The notes: generated by a model from the letters alone, not told the origin. 32,926 nt of DNA from an uncultured Neglectibacter sp. (GCA_904374805.1 CAJFEW010000030.1:1-32926); one strand, 5' to 3'; numbered from the stretch's first letter, positions 20,776 through 29,073 are shown. Made by a program: numbers and translations.

Positions 20776-22293
20776 ATGATGGGAATGGATCGAGAGACAA
20801 TCAGCAGGGAAATTTGCCGCCTGCTGCACTATGGCCGCCAGAGAGGTCTGCTGGAAGAGGAGGACTTGCCGTACACTGCCAACCGGATGCTGGCCTTGCT
20901 GGGCCTGGGAGAATTTGTGCCCCAGCCGGTAGATGAGGAGCTGCACACCCCGGCGGAACCGTTGGAGCGCCTGTGCCAGTATGCCGTCCAGGCGGGGATC
21001 ATCGACCCGGATACGAGGGACGCCCGGGATCAGTTTGACACGGAACTGATGAACTGCATGATGCCCCGCCCCTCCCAGGTGGTGGGGGAATTCTACCGCC
21101 TCTACCAGCAGGACAAGCAGGCCGCCACGGACTATTATTACGGCTTGGCCCGGTCTTCCAACTACATCCGGGTGGACCGGGTGGAAAAGGACCGGATGTG
21201 GACCGCCCCCACGCCCTATGGGGATTTGGTCATCACCATCAACCTCTCCAAGCCGGAGAAGGACCCCAAGGCCATTGCCGCGGCCAAAAATGCCCCCCAG
21301 TCCGGGTATCCCGCCTGCGCCCTGTGCCGGGAGAACGAGGGCTTTGTGGGCAGCCCCAACCAGGCCGCTCGGGGCAACCACCGGTTGATTCCCCTGACTT
21401 TGGGCGGAGAGCCCTGGTTTTTGCAGTACTCCCCCTATGTGTACTACAACGAGCACTGCATCGTGCTCTCCGGGGAGCACCGGCCCATGCAGGTCAGCCG
21501 TGCGTCGCTGGAGCGGCTGCTGGAGTTTGTGGCCTTTTTGCCCCACTACTTTGTGGGCTCCAACGCGGACCTGCCCATTGTGGGAGGCTCCATCCTCTCC
21601 CACGACCACTTCCAGGGGGGGCGGTATGAGTTCCCCATGGCCAAGGCGCCGGTGCGGGAGCAGGTGGACTTCCCCGGCTTTGCGGACGTGCAGGCAGGCA
21701 TTGTCCACTGGCCCATGAGCGTGCTTCGGCTGCGCAGCGCTGCGCCCCAGCGCTTGGTGGACCTGGCGGACAAGATTTTGACCAAGTGGCGGACCTACTC
21801 CGACGAGAGCGTGGACATTCTGGCCTACACGGAGGGCACCCCCCACAACACCATCACCCCCATTGCCCGCCGCCGGGGAGAGGACTACGAGCTGGACCTG
21901 GTGCTGCGCAACAACCGCACCACCCAGGAGCACCCTCTGGGCTTGTTCCATCCCCACGCCCAGTACCACCACATCAAAAAGGAGAACATCGGCCTCATTG
22001 AAGTGATGGGCCTGGCCATTCTGCCGCCCCGGCTTTTGCAGGAGACACAGCTGCTGGAGGAGGCCCTGCGCTGTCCTGCCCGGGCGGAGGAAATCCTGAC
22101 CCGGCCGGAGATGGAAAAACACCGTCCCTGGTATGAGGAGCTGCGGGACGCCGGCGCCGGAGAGGGCGATACCCAGCGGATCATCCAGGAGAGCATCGGC
22201 GCCATCTTTGGAAAGATTTTGGGCAACGCCGGAGTTTACAAGGATACGGAAGAGGGCCGGGAGGCCTTCCGCCGGTTCTGCCGCAGCCTGTGA
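20776..22293 (+). CDS. galT: UDP-glucose--hexose-1-phosphate uridylyltransferase (long Firmicutes type)
   Basis: About 505 residues; exchanges UMP between UDP-glucose and galactose-1-phosphate in the Leloir pathway. The long form is the one found in Bacillus and Clostridia, unlike the 350-residue E. coli form. The N-terminal half includes FDTELMNCMMPRPSQVVGEFYRLY and the NAPQSGYPACALCRENEGF block; the nucleotidylated His site appears as FHPHAQYHHIKKENIGLIEVMGLAILP with HPH at 392-394. Several ATG codons cluster at the start (20776, 20779, 20785) behind GGAGAAAGG; 20776 is chosen for GGAG spacing. galK and galE are not nearby. Its stop overlaps the next start as GTGA, suggesting coupling. Confidence 0.94.
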   Translation: MMGMDRETISREICRLLHYGRQRGLLEEEDLPYTANRMLALLGLGEFVPQPVDEELHTPAEPLERLCQYAVQAGIIDPDTRDARDQFDTELMNCMMPRPSQVVGEFYRLYQQDKQAATDYYYGLARSSNYIRVDRVEKDRMWTAPTPYGDLVITINLSKPEKDPKAIAAAKNAPQSGYPACALCRENEGFVGSPNQAARGNHRLIPLTLGGEPWFLQYSPYVYYNEHCIVLSGEHRPMQVSRASLERLLEFVAFLPHYFVGSNADLPIVGGSILSHDHFQGGRYEFPMAKAPVREQVDFPGFADVQAGIVHWPMSVLRLRSAAPQRLVDLADKILTKWRTYSDESVDILAYTEGTPHNTITPIARRRGEDYELDLVLRNNRTTQEHPLGLFHPHAQYHHIKKENIGLIEVMGLAILPPRLLQETQLLEEALRCPARAEEILTRPEMEKHRPWYEELRDAGAGEGDTQRIIQESIGAIFGKILGNAGVYKDTEEGREAFRRFCRSL

Positions 22294-23021
22294 ACGTATG
22301 GCATGCCCTGCCGGTGGGAGAGCGGCTGTGGAGGATTTTGTGCCCAGGGCGCTGCCTGCTGTGCCACCGGGTGGTGACGCCCCACCGGCTGTTTTGCCGG
22401 ACCTGCCAGGCGTCTCTGCCGGAGAAGCCGGTTTCCCGAGAGATGCTGCTGCCCCGTGATCCCCAGGGACAGCTCTGGGGGGAGGACGGCAGGCTGTGGG
22501 TGTTGGCGCCCTTTCCCTACCGGCAGGGGCTGGCGGACACCTTGCACCGGCTGAAATTCCAGCAGGAGACCAGCTTGGCCTTGCCCCTGGGCTGGGTGAT
22601 GGCGGAGACCGCCGGCACCTTTTTGCGTCCCTTTCACGGGGTGACCTATGTGCCCATGTCCCCGGAGAAACGGCGCAGGCGAGGCTACAACCAAAGCCAG
22701 CTGCTGGCAAAATCCCTGGCCAAAGAGCTGCATCTGCCCTGCTGGGACCTGTTGGAACAGGTGCGGGAGACGGCCACCCAGCACGAGCTGTCCCGAGCGG
22801 AGCGGGCGGACAATGTGCGGGGCGCCTACAGGGCCCGGCCGGCTGCCCGAGGAAAGGACCTTTTACTGGTGGACGACATTGTCACCACAGGGGCCACCTT
22901 GCGGGCCTGTGCTTTGGCGCTGTATGAGGCAGGGGCCCGGCAGGTCTGCGGCCTGTGCGCGGCGGGCACGGACTGGGAACCCGGCCGGGAAGAGGAAGAG
23001 ATTCCCCAGGGGGAACCGTGA
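22290..23021 (+). CDS. comF: ComF-family amidophosphoribosyltransferase-like protein
   Basis: A 243-residue protein with an N-terminal zinc ribbon (CPGRCLLCHRVVTPHRLFCRTCQASLP, about 18-44) and a C-terminal phosphoribosyltransferase domain whose PRPP loop LLLVDDIVTTGATL (D195, D196) is intact. ComF/GntX members support DNA uptake during natural transformation in several bacteria; others have unknown roles. RRRGYNQSQLLAKSLAKEL is the other hallmark of the family. It starts at a GTG in a GTGA overlap with galT and ends in a GTGA overlap with tcdA. No comFA helicase is adjacent, so a competence role is not supported by context. Confidence 0.92.
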   Translation: MNVWHALPVGERLWRILCPGRCLLCHRVVTPHRLFCRTCQASLPEKPVSREMLLPRDPQGQLWGEDGRLWVLAPFPYRQGLADTLHRLKFQQETSLALPLGWVMAETAGTFLRPFHGVTYVPMSPEKRRRRGYNQSQLLAKSLAKELHLPCWDLLEQVRETATQHELSRAERADNVRGAYRARPAARGKDLLLVDDIVTTGATLRACALALYEAGARQVCGLCAAGTDWEPGREEEEIPQGEP

Positions 23022-23767
23022 CAGAGAGGAGGAAACGGGCAGTGCTGCATCGATTTTCCAGAGAGGAGCTGCTCATTGGCAGAGAGGGTGTGGAAAGACT
23101 GGCCCAGGCCCGGGTGGCTGTGTTTGGCATTGGGGGCGTAGGAGGCTATGTGGTGGAGGCCCTGGCCCGCAGCGGCATCGGGGCTTTGGATTTGTTTGAT
23201 GGGGATCAGGTGAGCTTGACCAACATCAACCGGCAGATCATCGCCCTGGAGGGCACTGTCGGCCGTCCCAAGGTGGAGGTGGCAAAGGAGCGGGTGCTGC
23301 AGATCAACCCGGACTGCCGGGTGGAGGCGCGGCAGTTGTTCTTCACCCCGGAAAACGCCGGGGAGGTGGACTTTACCCGATACGATTACGTGGCGGACGC
23401 CATTGACACGGTCACCTCGAAAATCGAGCTGCTGCGCCTTTGCCGGGAGGCAGGGGTGCCGGCCATTAGCTGCATGGGCGCCGGCAATAAGCTGGACCCC
23501 ACGGCCTTTCGGGTGGCTCCGGTGGAACAGACCAGCGTCTGCCCGCTGGCCCGGGTGATGCGCCGGGAGTTGAAGCGCCGGGGCGTCACCGGGGTAAAGG
23601 CGGTGTACTCCACCGAAGAGGCCCGGACGCCTCAAGCCGCCCAGGAGGGGGACAGCAAAGGCACCGCCGGCCGACCCACGCCGGGGAGCATGGCTTTTGT
23701 GCCCAGTGTGGCGGGGCTGATTTTGGCGGGAGAAATTGTCAGGGACTTGCTGGGCCCGGCCCAGTGA
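23018..23767 (+). CDS. tcdA: tRNA threonylcarbamoyladenosine dehydratase
   Basis: A 249-residue E1-like enzyme that uses ATP to cyclise t6A at position 37 of tRNAs into ct6A. The Rossmann motif GIGGVGGYV lies at 37-45, followed by DGDQVSLTNINRQ, the ATP site residues, and VDAxD-like YVADAIDTVTSKIELLRLC. SCMGAGNKLDPT and the late GSMAFVPSVAGLILAGEIV match TcdA/YgdL. The GTG start at 23018 shares GTGA with the comF-like stop, with AGGGGGA just upstream. CsdA/CsdE partners are not in the window. The family annotation is secure, the substrate follows from characterised orthologs. Confidence 0.92.
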   Translation: MTERRKRAVLHRFSREELLIGREGVERLAQARVAVFGIGGVGGYVVEALARSGIGALDLFDGDQVSLTNINRQIIALEGTVGRPKVEVAKERVLQINPDCRVEARQLFFTPENAGEVDFTRYDYVADAIDTVTSKIELLRLCREAGVPAISCMGAGNKLDPTAFRVAPVEQTSVCPLARVMRRELKRRGVTGVKAVYSTEEARTPQAAQEGDSKGTAGRPTPGSMAFVPSVAGLILAGEIVRDLLGPAQ

Positions 23768-23809
23768 GGACAGCCCTCTGGAAACGGCAATTGGGAAAGG
23801 AGCGTCGTT

Positions 23810-24583
23810 ATGGATCCCTTTGTTCTCTGTTCCACCTTCAATGAGGATGCGGCAAATTACGACCGCTGGCGGCCCCGGTACGTGCCGGAGCTGTTTGCAG
23901 CTGTTTTTCAGTACGCGGGGCCCCCGGGAAAGGCTTTGGAAATGGGCCTTGGCACCGGCCAAGCCACGGAACCTTTTCTGCAGGCGGGCTGGCAGGTGAC
24001 CGGCGTGGAACGGGGAGAGCGTTTGGCTGCCTTTGCCCGGGAGAAGTTCCGGCACCAGCCCCAGCTGCAAGTGGTGCAGGGGGACTTTCTCACCTGTCCC
24101 CTAGAAGGCCCCTTCGACCTGTTTTACGCGGCCACGGCTTTTCACTGGCTGCCCGAGGACCGGGCCTTTCCCCGGGTGAAGGAGCTGCTGCGGCCTGGGG
24201 GTGCGGTGGCTTTGTTCTGGAACCACCCCCAGCCGGAGCGCCCGGGAACGCCTGCTTTTGCGGCCATACAGGCCGTGTACAAAGCCCACCAAAGTCAGGA
24301 GAAGAAAACCCACCGGGGCATCTCCCAGCAGAGCCGGGAGGAGAAAGAGGCCCTTTTGCGCCGGTGGGGATTTACACAGGTGGAAAGCCACCAGTTCCAC
24401 GGGGTGCGTCAGCTGTCCCCTGAGGGCTATGTGGGGCTGATGCACACCTATTCGGATTTTCGGGCCATGGAAGCGTCTGCTCAGGAGGCGCTGAGCCGGG
24501 ATATGGCCCAGGCCATCTGCCGCCTGGGCGGCACCGTGCACGTGTACGACACCATGGAGCTGTATCTGGCGCGACGGCCCTAA
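23810..24583 (+). CDS. Class I SAM-dependent methyltransferase
   Basis: A 257-residue methyltransferase of the Methyltransf_11/25 type. The SAM-binding motif I is ALEMGLGTGQATEPFLQ (about 44-60), motif II around VTGVERGERL, then VQGDFLTCPLEGPFDLFYAATAFHWLPED, which is close to trans-aconitate or small-molecule methyltransferases. LRPGGAVALFWN is motif III-like. The C-terminal part (about 160-257) is helical and likely gives substrate choice, which I cannot predict. AAAGGAGCGTCGTT precedes the ATG. It lies between tcdA and folP in the same direction with short gaps, so it is probably in the same transcript, but there is no known folate step for it. Confidence 0.9.
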   Translation: MDPFVLCSTFNEDAANYDRWRPRYVPELFAAVFQYAGPPGKALEMGLGTGQATEPFLQAGWQVTGVERGERLAAFAREKFRHQPQLQVVQGDFLTCPLEGPFDLFYAATAFHWLPEDRAFPRVKELLRPGGAVALFWNHPQPERPGTPAFAAIQAVYKAHQSQEKKTHRGISQQSREEKEALLRRWGFTQVESHQFHGVRQLSPEGYVGLMHTYSDFRAMEASAQEALSRDMAQAICRLGGTVHVYDTMELYLARRP

Positions 24584-24597
24584 AAGGAGGACAACAG

Positions 24598-25407
24598 ATG
24601 GAACCCCTTGTTTTTCAGGCGGGAAAGCACCGCCTTCCCTTAACCCGCACCTATGTGATGGGGATCTTAAATGTGACCCCGGACTCCTTTTTTGATGGAG
24701 GCCGGTATTTGGACCCGGCCGCCGCTGTGGAGCGGGCTCGGGAGATGGCCCGGGAGGGAGCGGACCTGATTGACATCGGGGGACAGTCCACCCGGCCGGG
24801 GTACAGCCCTATCTCTCCAGAGGAGGAGTGGTCCCGCATTGCCCAGGTGGTGCCTGCCGTGGAAAAGGCCACAGGGCTGCCGGTCTCTGTGGACACCTTT
24901 TACCCCTGGGTGGCCCGGAAGGCCTTGGAAGCCGGGGCGTCGGTGATCAACGACGTGACCGGCTTTGGGCCGGAGATGCTGGCAGCGGTGGCCGGATCGG
25001 ACTGCGGCTGCATTGTGATGGACCCCGCCACCACAGGGGGAGACATCTGCGCCCGAGTGCGGGCGTTTTTCCAGGACAGGCTGCAGGCGGCACAGGGGGC
25101 GGGTATTGCCCGGGAACGGCTGTGCTTTGACCCAGGCATTGGCTTTGGAAAGACCCTGGAGGAAAATGTGACGCTGCTGGCCCATGTGGAGCGGACCAAG
25201 GTGGAGGGCTGCGCCTTTCTGATGGCGGCTTCCCGCAAGCGAGTGACCGGGGCCTTTTGCGGCAATCCCCCCTTTACGGAGCGGCTGCCCGCCACCTTGG
25301 CGGTTCACACCGCCGCCATTCTGGGCGGCGCCGACCTGGTGCGGGTCCACGATGTGAAGGAAGCGGTGCAGGCGGCGCGCATGGCAGACGCCCTGCGCCG
25401 GTCCTAA
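24598..25407 (+). CDS. folP: Dihydropteroate synthase
   Basis: A 269-residue TIM-barrel enzyme joining para-aminobenzoate to hydroxymethyl-dihydropterin diphosphate, the sulfonamide target. Signature segments are MGILNVTPDSFFDGG (about 20-34) and ADLIDIGGQSTRPGYSPI (about 57-74), then INDVTGF, DPGIGFGKTLEENVTLL, the SRK loop (AASRKR), and RVHDVKEA near the end with the anion-binding Arg-His. All appear intact. AAAAGGAGGACAACAG precedes the ATG, 15 bases after the methyltransferase stop. It heads the folP-folB-folK run. Confidence 0.96.
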   Translation: MEPLVFQAGKHRLPLTRTYVMGILNVTPDSFFDGGRYLDPAAAVERAREMAREGADLIDIGGQSTRPGYSPISPEEEWSRIAQVVPAVEKATGLPVSVDTFYPWVARKALEAGASVINDVTGFGPEMLAAVAGSDCGCIVMDPATTGGDICARVRAFFQDRLQAAQGAGIARERLCFDPGIGFGKTLEENVTLLAHVERTKVEGCAFLMAASRKRVTGAFCGNPPFTERLPATLAVHTAAILGGADLVRVHDVKEAVQAARMADALRRS

Positions 25408-25448
25408 ACCGGCTTGGCTGGAATACCACAAGGGAAAGGAGCGGTTTT

Positions 25449-25829
25449 ATGGATCGTATATACATTAAGGACCTGCGGGTGTTTGCCTACCACGGGGTGA
25501 ATCCGGAGGAAAAGAGAGACGGGCAGACCTTTGTGCTGGATCTCACCCTGGAGGCGGACCTGTCTCAGGCGCGCCGGTCCGACTGTTTGGAGGACACGGT
25601 CAACTACGCGGCGGTGTGCCAAACGGTGCGGGACGTGTTTACCCGGCAGAGCTTTGACTTGATTGAGCGGGCGGCCCAGGCTGTGTGCGACGGGGTGCTG
25701 GAGGGCTATCCCCCTGTGGAAGCGGTCACGGTCCTGTTAAAAAAGCCGGAGGCCCCGGTGGAGGCGGACTTTGCCTACATGGCAGTGGAGATCACCCAGC
25801 GGAGAGAGGAGGAACATCCATGCAAGTAG
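25449..25829 (+). CDS. folB: Dihydroneopterin aldolase
   Basis: A 126-residue enzyme that cleaves dihydroneopterin to hydroxymethyl-dihydropterin and glycolaldehyde. Family marks are IKDLRVFAYHGVNPEEKRDGQTFVLDLTLEAD (about 4-35), with the active-site Glu in NPEEK, DTVNYAAV, and FDLIERAAQAVCDGVL. The late Lys is in VTVLLKKPEAPVE. The ATG at 25449 has AAAGGAG seven bases upstream; the longer open frame overlaps folP and is not used. It overlaps folK by 10 bases. Together these two provide the substrate for folP. Confidence 0.95.
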   Translation: MDRIYIKDLRVFAYHGVNPEEKRDGQTFVLDLTLEADLSQARRSDCLEDTVNYAAVCQTVRDVFTRQSFDLIERAAQAVCDGVLEGYPPVEAVTVLLKKPEAPVEADFAYMAVEITQRREEEHPCK

Positions 25830-26296
25830 TGATCGGGATGGGCACCAATTTGGGGGACCGGGAGAACAACCTGGCCCGGGCTCTGGACGCCTTGGAGCGT
25901 TTGGAGGGCACCCAGATTGTGAAGTTGTCCAATGTGTACGAAACGGAACCTTTTGACGTAATCAGCCAGCAGGACAACTACCTCAACTGCTGTGTGCTGC
26001 TGGAAACCCGGCTCAAGCCCCAGCGGCTGCTGGAGCACTGTCTGGAGATTGAAAAGAGCCTGGGCCGGGTGCGGGTAGAGTACCACGGGGCGCGCACCAT
26101 GGATTTGGATATTCTGCTATGTGAGGGTTTTGCCTCGGACACGCCGGAGCTGACGGTGCCCCACCCCCACATACGGGAGCGGGCCTTTGTGCTGGTGCCT
26201 CTGTCGGATTTGTTCCCCCTGCACGACGCCTTTGGGTACCAGTTTGACCAGGCCTATGAGGCGGTGGACAAGTCCGGGGTGGCTTTGTACAAATAG
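25820..26296 (+). CDS. folK: 2-amino-4-hydroxy-6-hydroxymethyldihydropteridine diphosphokinase
   Basis: A 158-residue enzyme adding diphosphate from ATP to hydroxymethyl-dihydropterin. It shows GMGTNLGDRENNLARALDAL at the N-terminus, SNVYETEPFDVISQQDNYLNCCVLLET, and the metal-binding segment GARTMDLDILL followed by VPHPHIRERAFVLVPLSDL. Length is typical of the single-domain form. The ATG at 25820 has AGAGGAGGAACATCC upstream inside the end of folB, so the pair is probably translationally coupled. Confidence 0.95.
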   Translation: MQVVIGMGTNLGDRENNLARALDALERLEGTQIVKLSNVYETEPFDVISQQDNYLNCCVLLETRLKPQRLLEHCLEIEKSLGRVRVEYHGARTMDLDILLCEGFASDTPELTVPHPHIRERAFVLVPLSDLFPLHDAFGYQFDQAYEAVDKSGVALYK

Positions 26297-26305
26297 GAGG
26301 GAGCT

Positions 26306-26824
26306 ATGCTGGGAGAGAGGATTTTGGTGATTGGCAGTCCGGGCAGCGGGAAAAGCACCTTTGCCCGGGCCTTGGGAGAGCTGACCGACCTGCCGCTGCT
26401 CTATCTGGACCTGCTTTTTTGGAACGCCGACAGGACCACCGTGGAAAACCAGGTGTTTGACCAGCGGCTGGAGCAGGCCATGGCCCAGAGCCAGCGCTGG
26501 ATTATGGACGGCAATTACAGCCGTACCTTGGATCGGCGGCTGGCCCGCTGCCAGCGGGTGTTCTTTTTGGACTATCCGGTGGAGGTCTGCCTGGAGGGGG
26601 TGCGCGCCCGCAGGGGAACCGTTCGTCCGGACATACCCTGGGTGGAGACGGAGGAGGACCCGGAATTCATGGACTATATCCGGACGTTCCCCCAGCAACA
26701 GCGGCCGAAAATCCTGGCGCTGCAGGAGGAGCACCCGGAGAAAAACTGGGTGGTGTTCCGCTTCCGAGAGCAGGCGGACGCCTACCTGCAGGGACTGAGA
26801 GAGGGAAAGGCCGGAAAAGCGTGA
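26306..26824 (+). CDS. P-loop nucleotide kinase-like protein (topology-modulation/FlaR type)
   Basis: A 172-residue P-loop protein of the adenylate-kinase-like group often named DNA topology modulation protein. Walker A is IGSPGSGKST (about 9-18); LLYLDLLFWNADRTTVENQVFDQRLEQAM and WIMDGNYSRTLDRRLARCQRVFFLDYP are typical of the group, along with RRGTVRPDIP. The substrate has not been established, and the topology name rests on old genetic data. It starts ten bases after folK with AGGAGGGAGCT upstream and is the last gene of the co-directional run. Confidence 0.85.
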   Translation: MLGERILVIGSPGSGKSTFARALGELTDLPLLYLDLLFWNADRTTVENQVFDQRLEQAMAQSQRWIMDGNYSRTLDRRLARCQRVFFLDYPVEVCLEGVRARRGTVRPDIPWVETEEDPEFMDYIRTFPQQQRPKILALQEEHPEKNWVVFRFREQADAYLQGLREGKAGKA

Positions 26825-26857
26825 AAAGACCCTCCGGGGGCTTCGGCAGGTCTTTCT
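26825..26857. terminator. Hairpin terminator between the kinase and GNAT genes
   Basis: AAAGACC (26825-26831) pairs with GGTCTTT (26849-26855), with an inner CCG/CGG pairing, and is followed by CTCAGTTT. It lies between two convergent genes and probably serves both. Confidence 0.55.
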
Positions 26858-26861
26858 CAGT

Positions 26862-27422
26862 TTAAGCGGAAGGAGCGGGGCGGTATTCCATCAGCCAGCA
26901 GTCCTCCCACACCCCTTCGTGGAGCTCATGGGCGGGAAGGAATTGAATTTTCCGAAAGCCGCAGGCCTCATAGCAGCGCAGGGCCCGGAAATTGTCGGCG
27001 TGAGGGTCCAAAATCACAGCGGCAGCCCCTTCCTGCTGGGTGAGGTGGTGCAGCACCAAAGAGAGAAACCGCCGGCCGATGTGCTTGCCCCACAGCGCCG
27101 GCTCCCCCAGGAATTGGTCGATGCCAAAGGCCAATTCTTCCTTCCGGTGGGGGTAGTGGTATTCCCGGCACAGTTCTTCGTCCAGTGGGTAGATCTGGAT
27201 GTAGCCTACGGGAATGCCCTCAAACTCCACCAGGCAGCGGCGCACCCCCTGTTCCGGGGTGTAAAATTCCTCCTGCACTTTCTCCGGGGTAAACCGAAGG
27301 TCCCGCCCCCCGTAAAACGCCAACACCCGGGGATCGGTCATCCACCGGAGCAGCAGGGGCGCATCCTGGGAAAAGAGGGGCCGCACTGCCACCGGCCCTT
27401 CTTGCAAATGGATAGGTTCCAT
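26862..27422 (-). CDS. GNAT acetyltransferase resembling aminoglycoside 6'-acetyltransferases
   Basis: A 186-residue single-domain GNAT protein. Its order of motifs is like the AAC(6')-Ib group (Acetyltransf_8): LLLRWMTDPRVLAFYGG, VGYIQIYPLDEE, FGIDQFLGEPALWGKHIGRRFLSLVLHHL, then the late VILDPHADNFRALRCYEACGFRKIQF. The G-K-H-I-G-R-R loop is the acetyl-CoA site. This group includes aminoglycoside resistance enzymes, but also IucB-like siderophore and other acyltransferases, so resistance cannot be claimed from this. AAAGGAGGCCTGTTT stands before the ATG at 27420-27422; the longer open frame is not supported. Confidence 0.85.
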   Translation of the reverse strand: MEPIHLQEGPVAVRPLFSQDAPLLLRWMTDPRVLAFYGGRDLRFTPEKVQEEFYTPEQGVRRCLVEFEGIPVGYIQIYPLDEELCREYHYPHRKEELAFGIDQFLGEPALWGKHIGRRFLSLVLHHLTQQEGAAAVILDPHADNFRALRCYEACGFRKIQFLPAHELHEGVWEDCWLMEYRPAPSA

Positions 27423-27508
27423 AAACAGGCCTCCTTTTGCCAAAGTATACCACAGGGGCCGTTTTCTGCCAAGCTGCCCCCAGAAGGGAGAGGCTACAAA
27501 TAACACAG

Positions 27509-27594
27509 TTTGTGCACAAAATTACTGGCGAAAAAGCTGAAAAACAGTTCAGTTTCCAACCCATTCTTGCAATTGGCCAAAAGGGGCGTATAAT
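27509..27594 (+). promoter_or_regulatory. Promoter region of the antiporter gene
   Basis: TTGCAA (27567-27572) and TATAAT (27589-27594) are 16 bases apart. A perfect 12-base palindrome TTTGTGCACAAA (27509-27520) lies 46 bases upstream of the -35, and the spacer contains TTGGCCAA (27573-27580). The upstream palindrome may be a regulator site. Confidence 0.55.
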
Positions 27595-27643
27595 AGCAAA
27601 CTGGAATAATTTTTAACAAACTATGAAAACAGGAGGGATGGGC

Positions 27644-28975
27644 ATGGAAGGCGGATATGGATTTCTCCTTGATTTGGCCTTGATTTTGCTCTCTACAAAG
27701 CTGCTGGGACTTCTCACCCAGCGGTTCCAGCTGCCCCAGGTGGTGGGCGCGCTGCTGGCCGGTCTGATTTTGGGCCCGGCTGTGTTGGACGTGATTCAGG
27801 AGACGGAGTTTATCAAAGAGACGGCGGAAATCGGCGTGATTGTGATGATGTTCTGCGCCGGTATGGAGACCGATGTGAAGGAGCTGAAGAACAGCGGCAA
27901 AGCGGCCTTTATCATCGCCTTAATCGGCGTGTTGGTGCCTATTGCCGGCGGCTTTGGCCTGACCTACTTCTTTAACCGGCCTGGTGTCATCGATTCCGAT
28001 GCCGCCGCCTCTACGTTCCTGCAGAATATGTTCATCGGCGTGGTCCTCACCGCCACCTCTGTGAGCATCTCCGTGGAGACGCTCAAGGAGCTGGGCAAGC
28101 TGAAAACCCGCTCGGGCAACGCCATTTTGGGTGCGGCCATCATCGACGACGTGCTGGGCATCATCGCCCTGACCGTCATCAGCAGCATGGCGGACTCCTC
28201 TGTGAGCATTTGGGTTGTGCTGCTGCAGATTGTGGGCTTCTTCGTCTTTGTGGCGGTGGCCGGCTTCCTGTTCTACAAGTTTTACACCCATTGGGTGGTC
28301 AAGGCCGAAAAGGGCATGCACCGCCATGTGATCATCGCCTTTGTGTTCTGCCTGCTCATGTCTTACGTGGCGGAAGTGGCCTTTGGCGTGGCGGACATCA
28401 CCGGCGCTTTCTGCGCAGGCGTGATCATCTCTATGACCCAGCGCAGCCAGTACCTCAACTCCAAGTTTGACGTGCTGAGCTACGCGTACCTTTCCCCCCT
28501 GTTTTTCGCCAGCATTGGCCTGCAGGTGACCCTGCCCGCCATGACCCCGGCCATCATCCTGTTCTCGGTGCTGCTGATTGTGGTGGCGGTGCTCACCAAG
28601 GTGGTGGGCTGCGGCCTGGGCGCCAAGCTGTGCCATTACCAGAACTACCAGTGCGCCCGCATCGGCGTGGGCATGATTTCCCGAGGCGAGGTGGCCCTGA
28701 TTGTGGCCAGCAAAGGGATGGCCCTGGGGCTTATGGGCAACAACTTCCTGGGCCCGGTGATCTTGATGGTGGTGGCCACCACCATTGTCACCCCTGTGCT
28801 TTTGAAGTTTGTGTTCCGCTGGGGCCCCAAGAATACGCCTCCTGTGGAGAAGGGCTTTGCGGAAAACTACGCCCAGTTGGGCGCGCTGCGCAGCGGCATT
28901 GGCGTCAAGGAAATGGCCGAGAAGGCCCGGGCGCAGGCTGCCCAGGAGAAGGCGGCTGCCTCCAAGGAAAAATAA
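27644..28975 (+). CDS. Cation/proton antiporter, CPA2 (KefB/NapA-like) family
   Basis: A 443-residue membrane antiporter exchanging Na+ or K+ for H+. About 12 hydrophobic segments cover residues 6-390. LPQVVGALLAGLILGP (30-45) and GAAIIDDVLGIIALTV, with the ion-binding acidic pair D168-D169, are typical of the electrogenic CPA2 branch; MISRGEVALIVASKG is the late conserved helix. There is no RCK/TrkA-N regulatory domain, only a charged tail (about 405-443, rich in Ala, Lys and Glu), so nucleotide gating is unlikely. The ATG at 27644 follows AGGAGGGATGGGC; earlier in-frame ATGs at 27623 and 27638 are poorly placed. Single-gene unit. Confidence 0.92.
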   Translation: MEGGYGFLLDLALILLSTKLLGLLTQRFQLPQVVGALLAGLILGPAVLDVIQETEFIKETAEIGVIVMMFCAGMETDVKELKNSGKAAFIIALIGVLVPIAGGFGLTYFFNRPGVIDSDAAASTFLQNMFIGVVLTATSVSISVETLKELGKLKTRSGNAILGAAIIDDVLGIIALTVISSMADSSVSIWVVLLQIVGFFVFVAVAGFLFYKFYTHWVVKAEKGMHRHVIIAFVFCLLMSYVAEVAFGVADITGAFCAGVIISMTQRSQYLNSKFDVLSYAYLSPLFFASIGLQVTLPAMTPAIILFSVLLIVVAVLTKVVGCGLGAKLCHYQNYQCARIGVGMISRGEVALIVASKGMALGLMGNNFLGPVILMVVATTIVTPVLLKFVFRWGPKNTPPVEKGFAENYAQLGALRSGIGVKEMAEKARAQAAQEKAAASKEK

Positions 28976-29006
28976 AAAAGCGTGGGTTCCTCTGGCAAGG
29001 AGGAAA

Positions 29007-29040
29007 AAAGGGCTGTTGCATGGTGCAACAGCCCTTTCTG
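29007..29040. terminator. Bidirectional terminator between antiporter and SDR genes
   Basis: AAAGGGCTGTTGCA pairs with TGCAACAGCCCTTT around loop TGG, with extra As before and TTTCTGTTT after. It serves two convergent genes and resembles the hairpins at 7147-7175 and 18600-18634. Confidence 0.8.
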
Positions 29041-29073
29041 TTTGGCTTCCTGGGAGGCAGGCGGCGGAGTCCC

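Noticed and set aside
18749-22710. Two long minus-strand frames (683 and 742 codons) overlapping the SLH, GH25 and galT genes
   Set aside because: They run through terminators, promoters and real genes and show low-complexity residue content without domains.
26862-27422. Calling the GNAT gene a confirmed aminoglycoside resistance gene
   Set aside because: Motif order alone does not separate AAC(6') from related acyltransferases.
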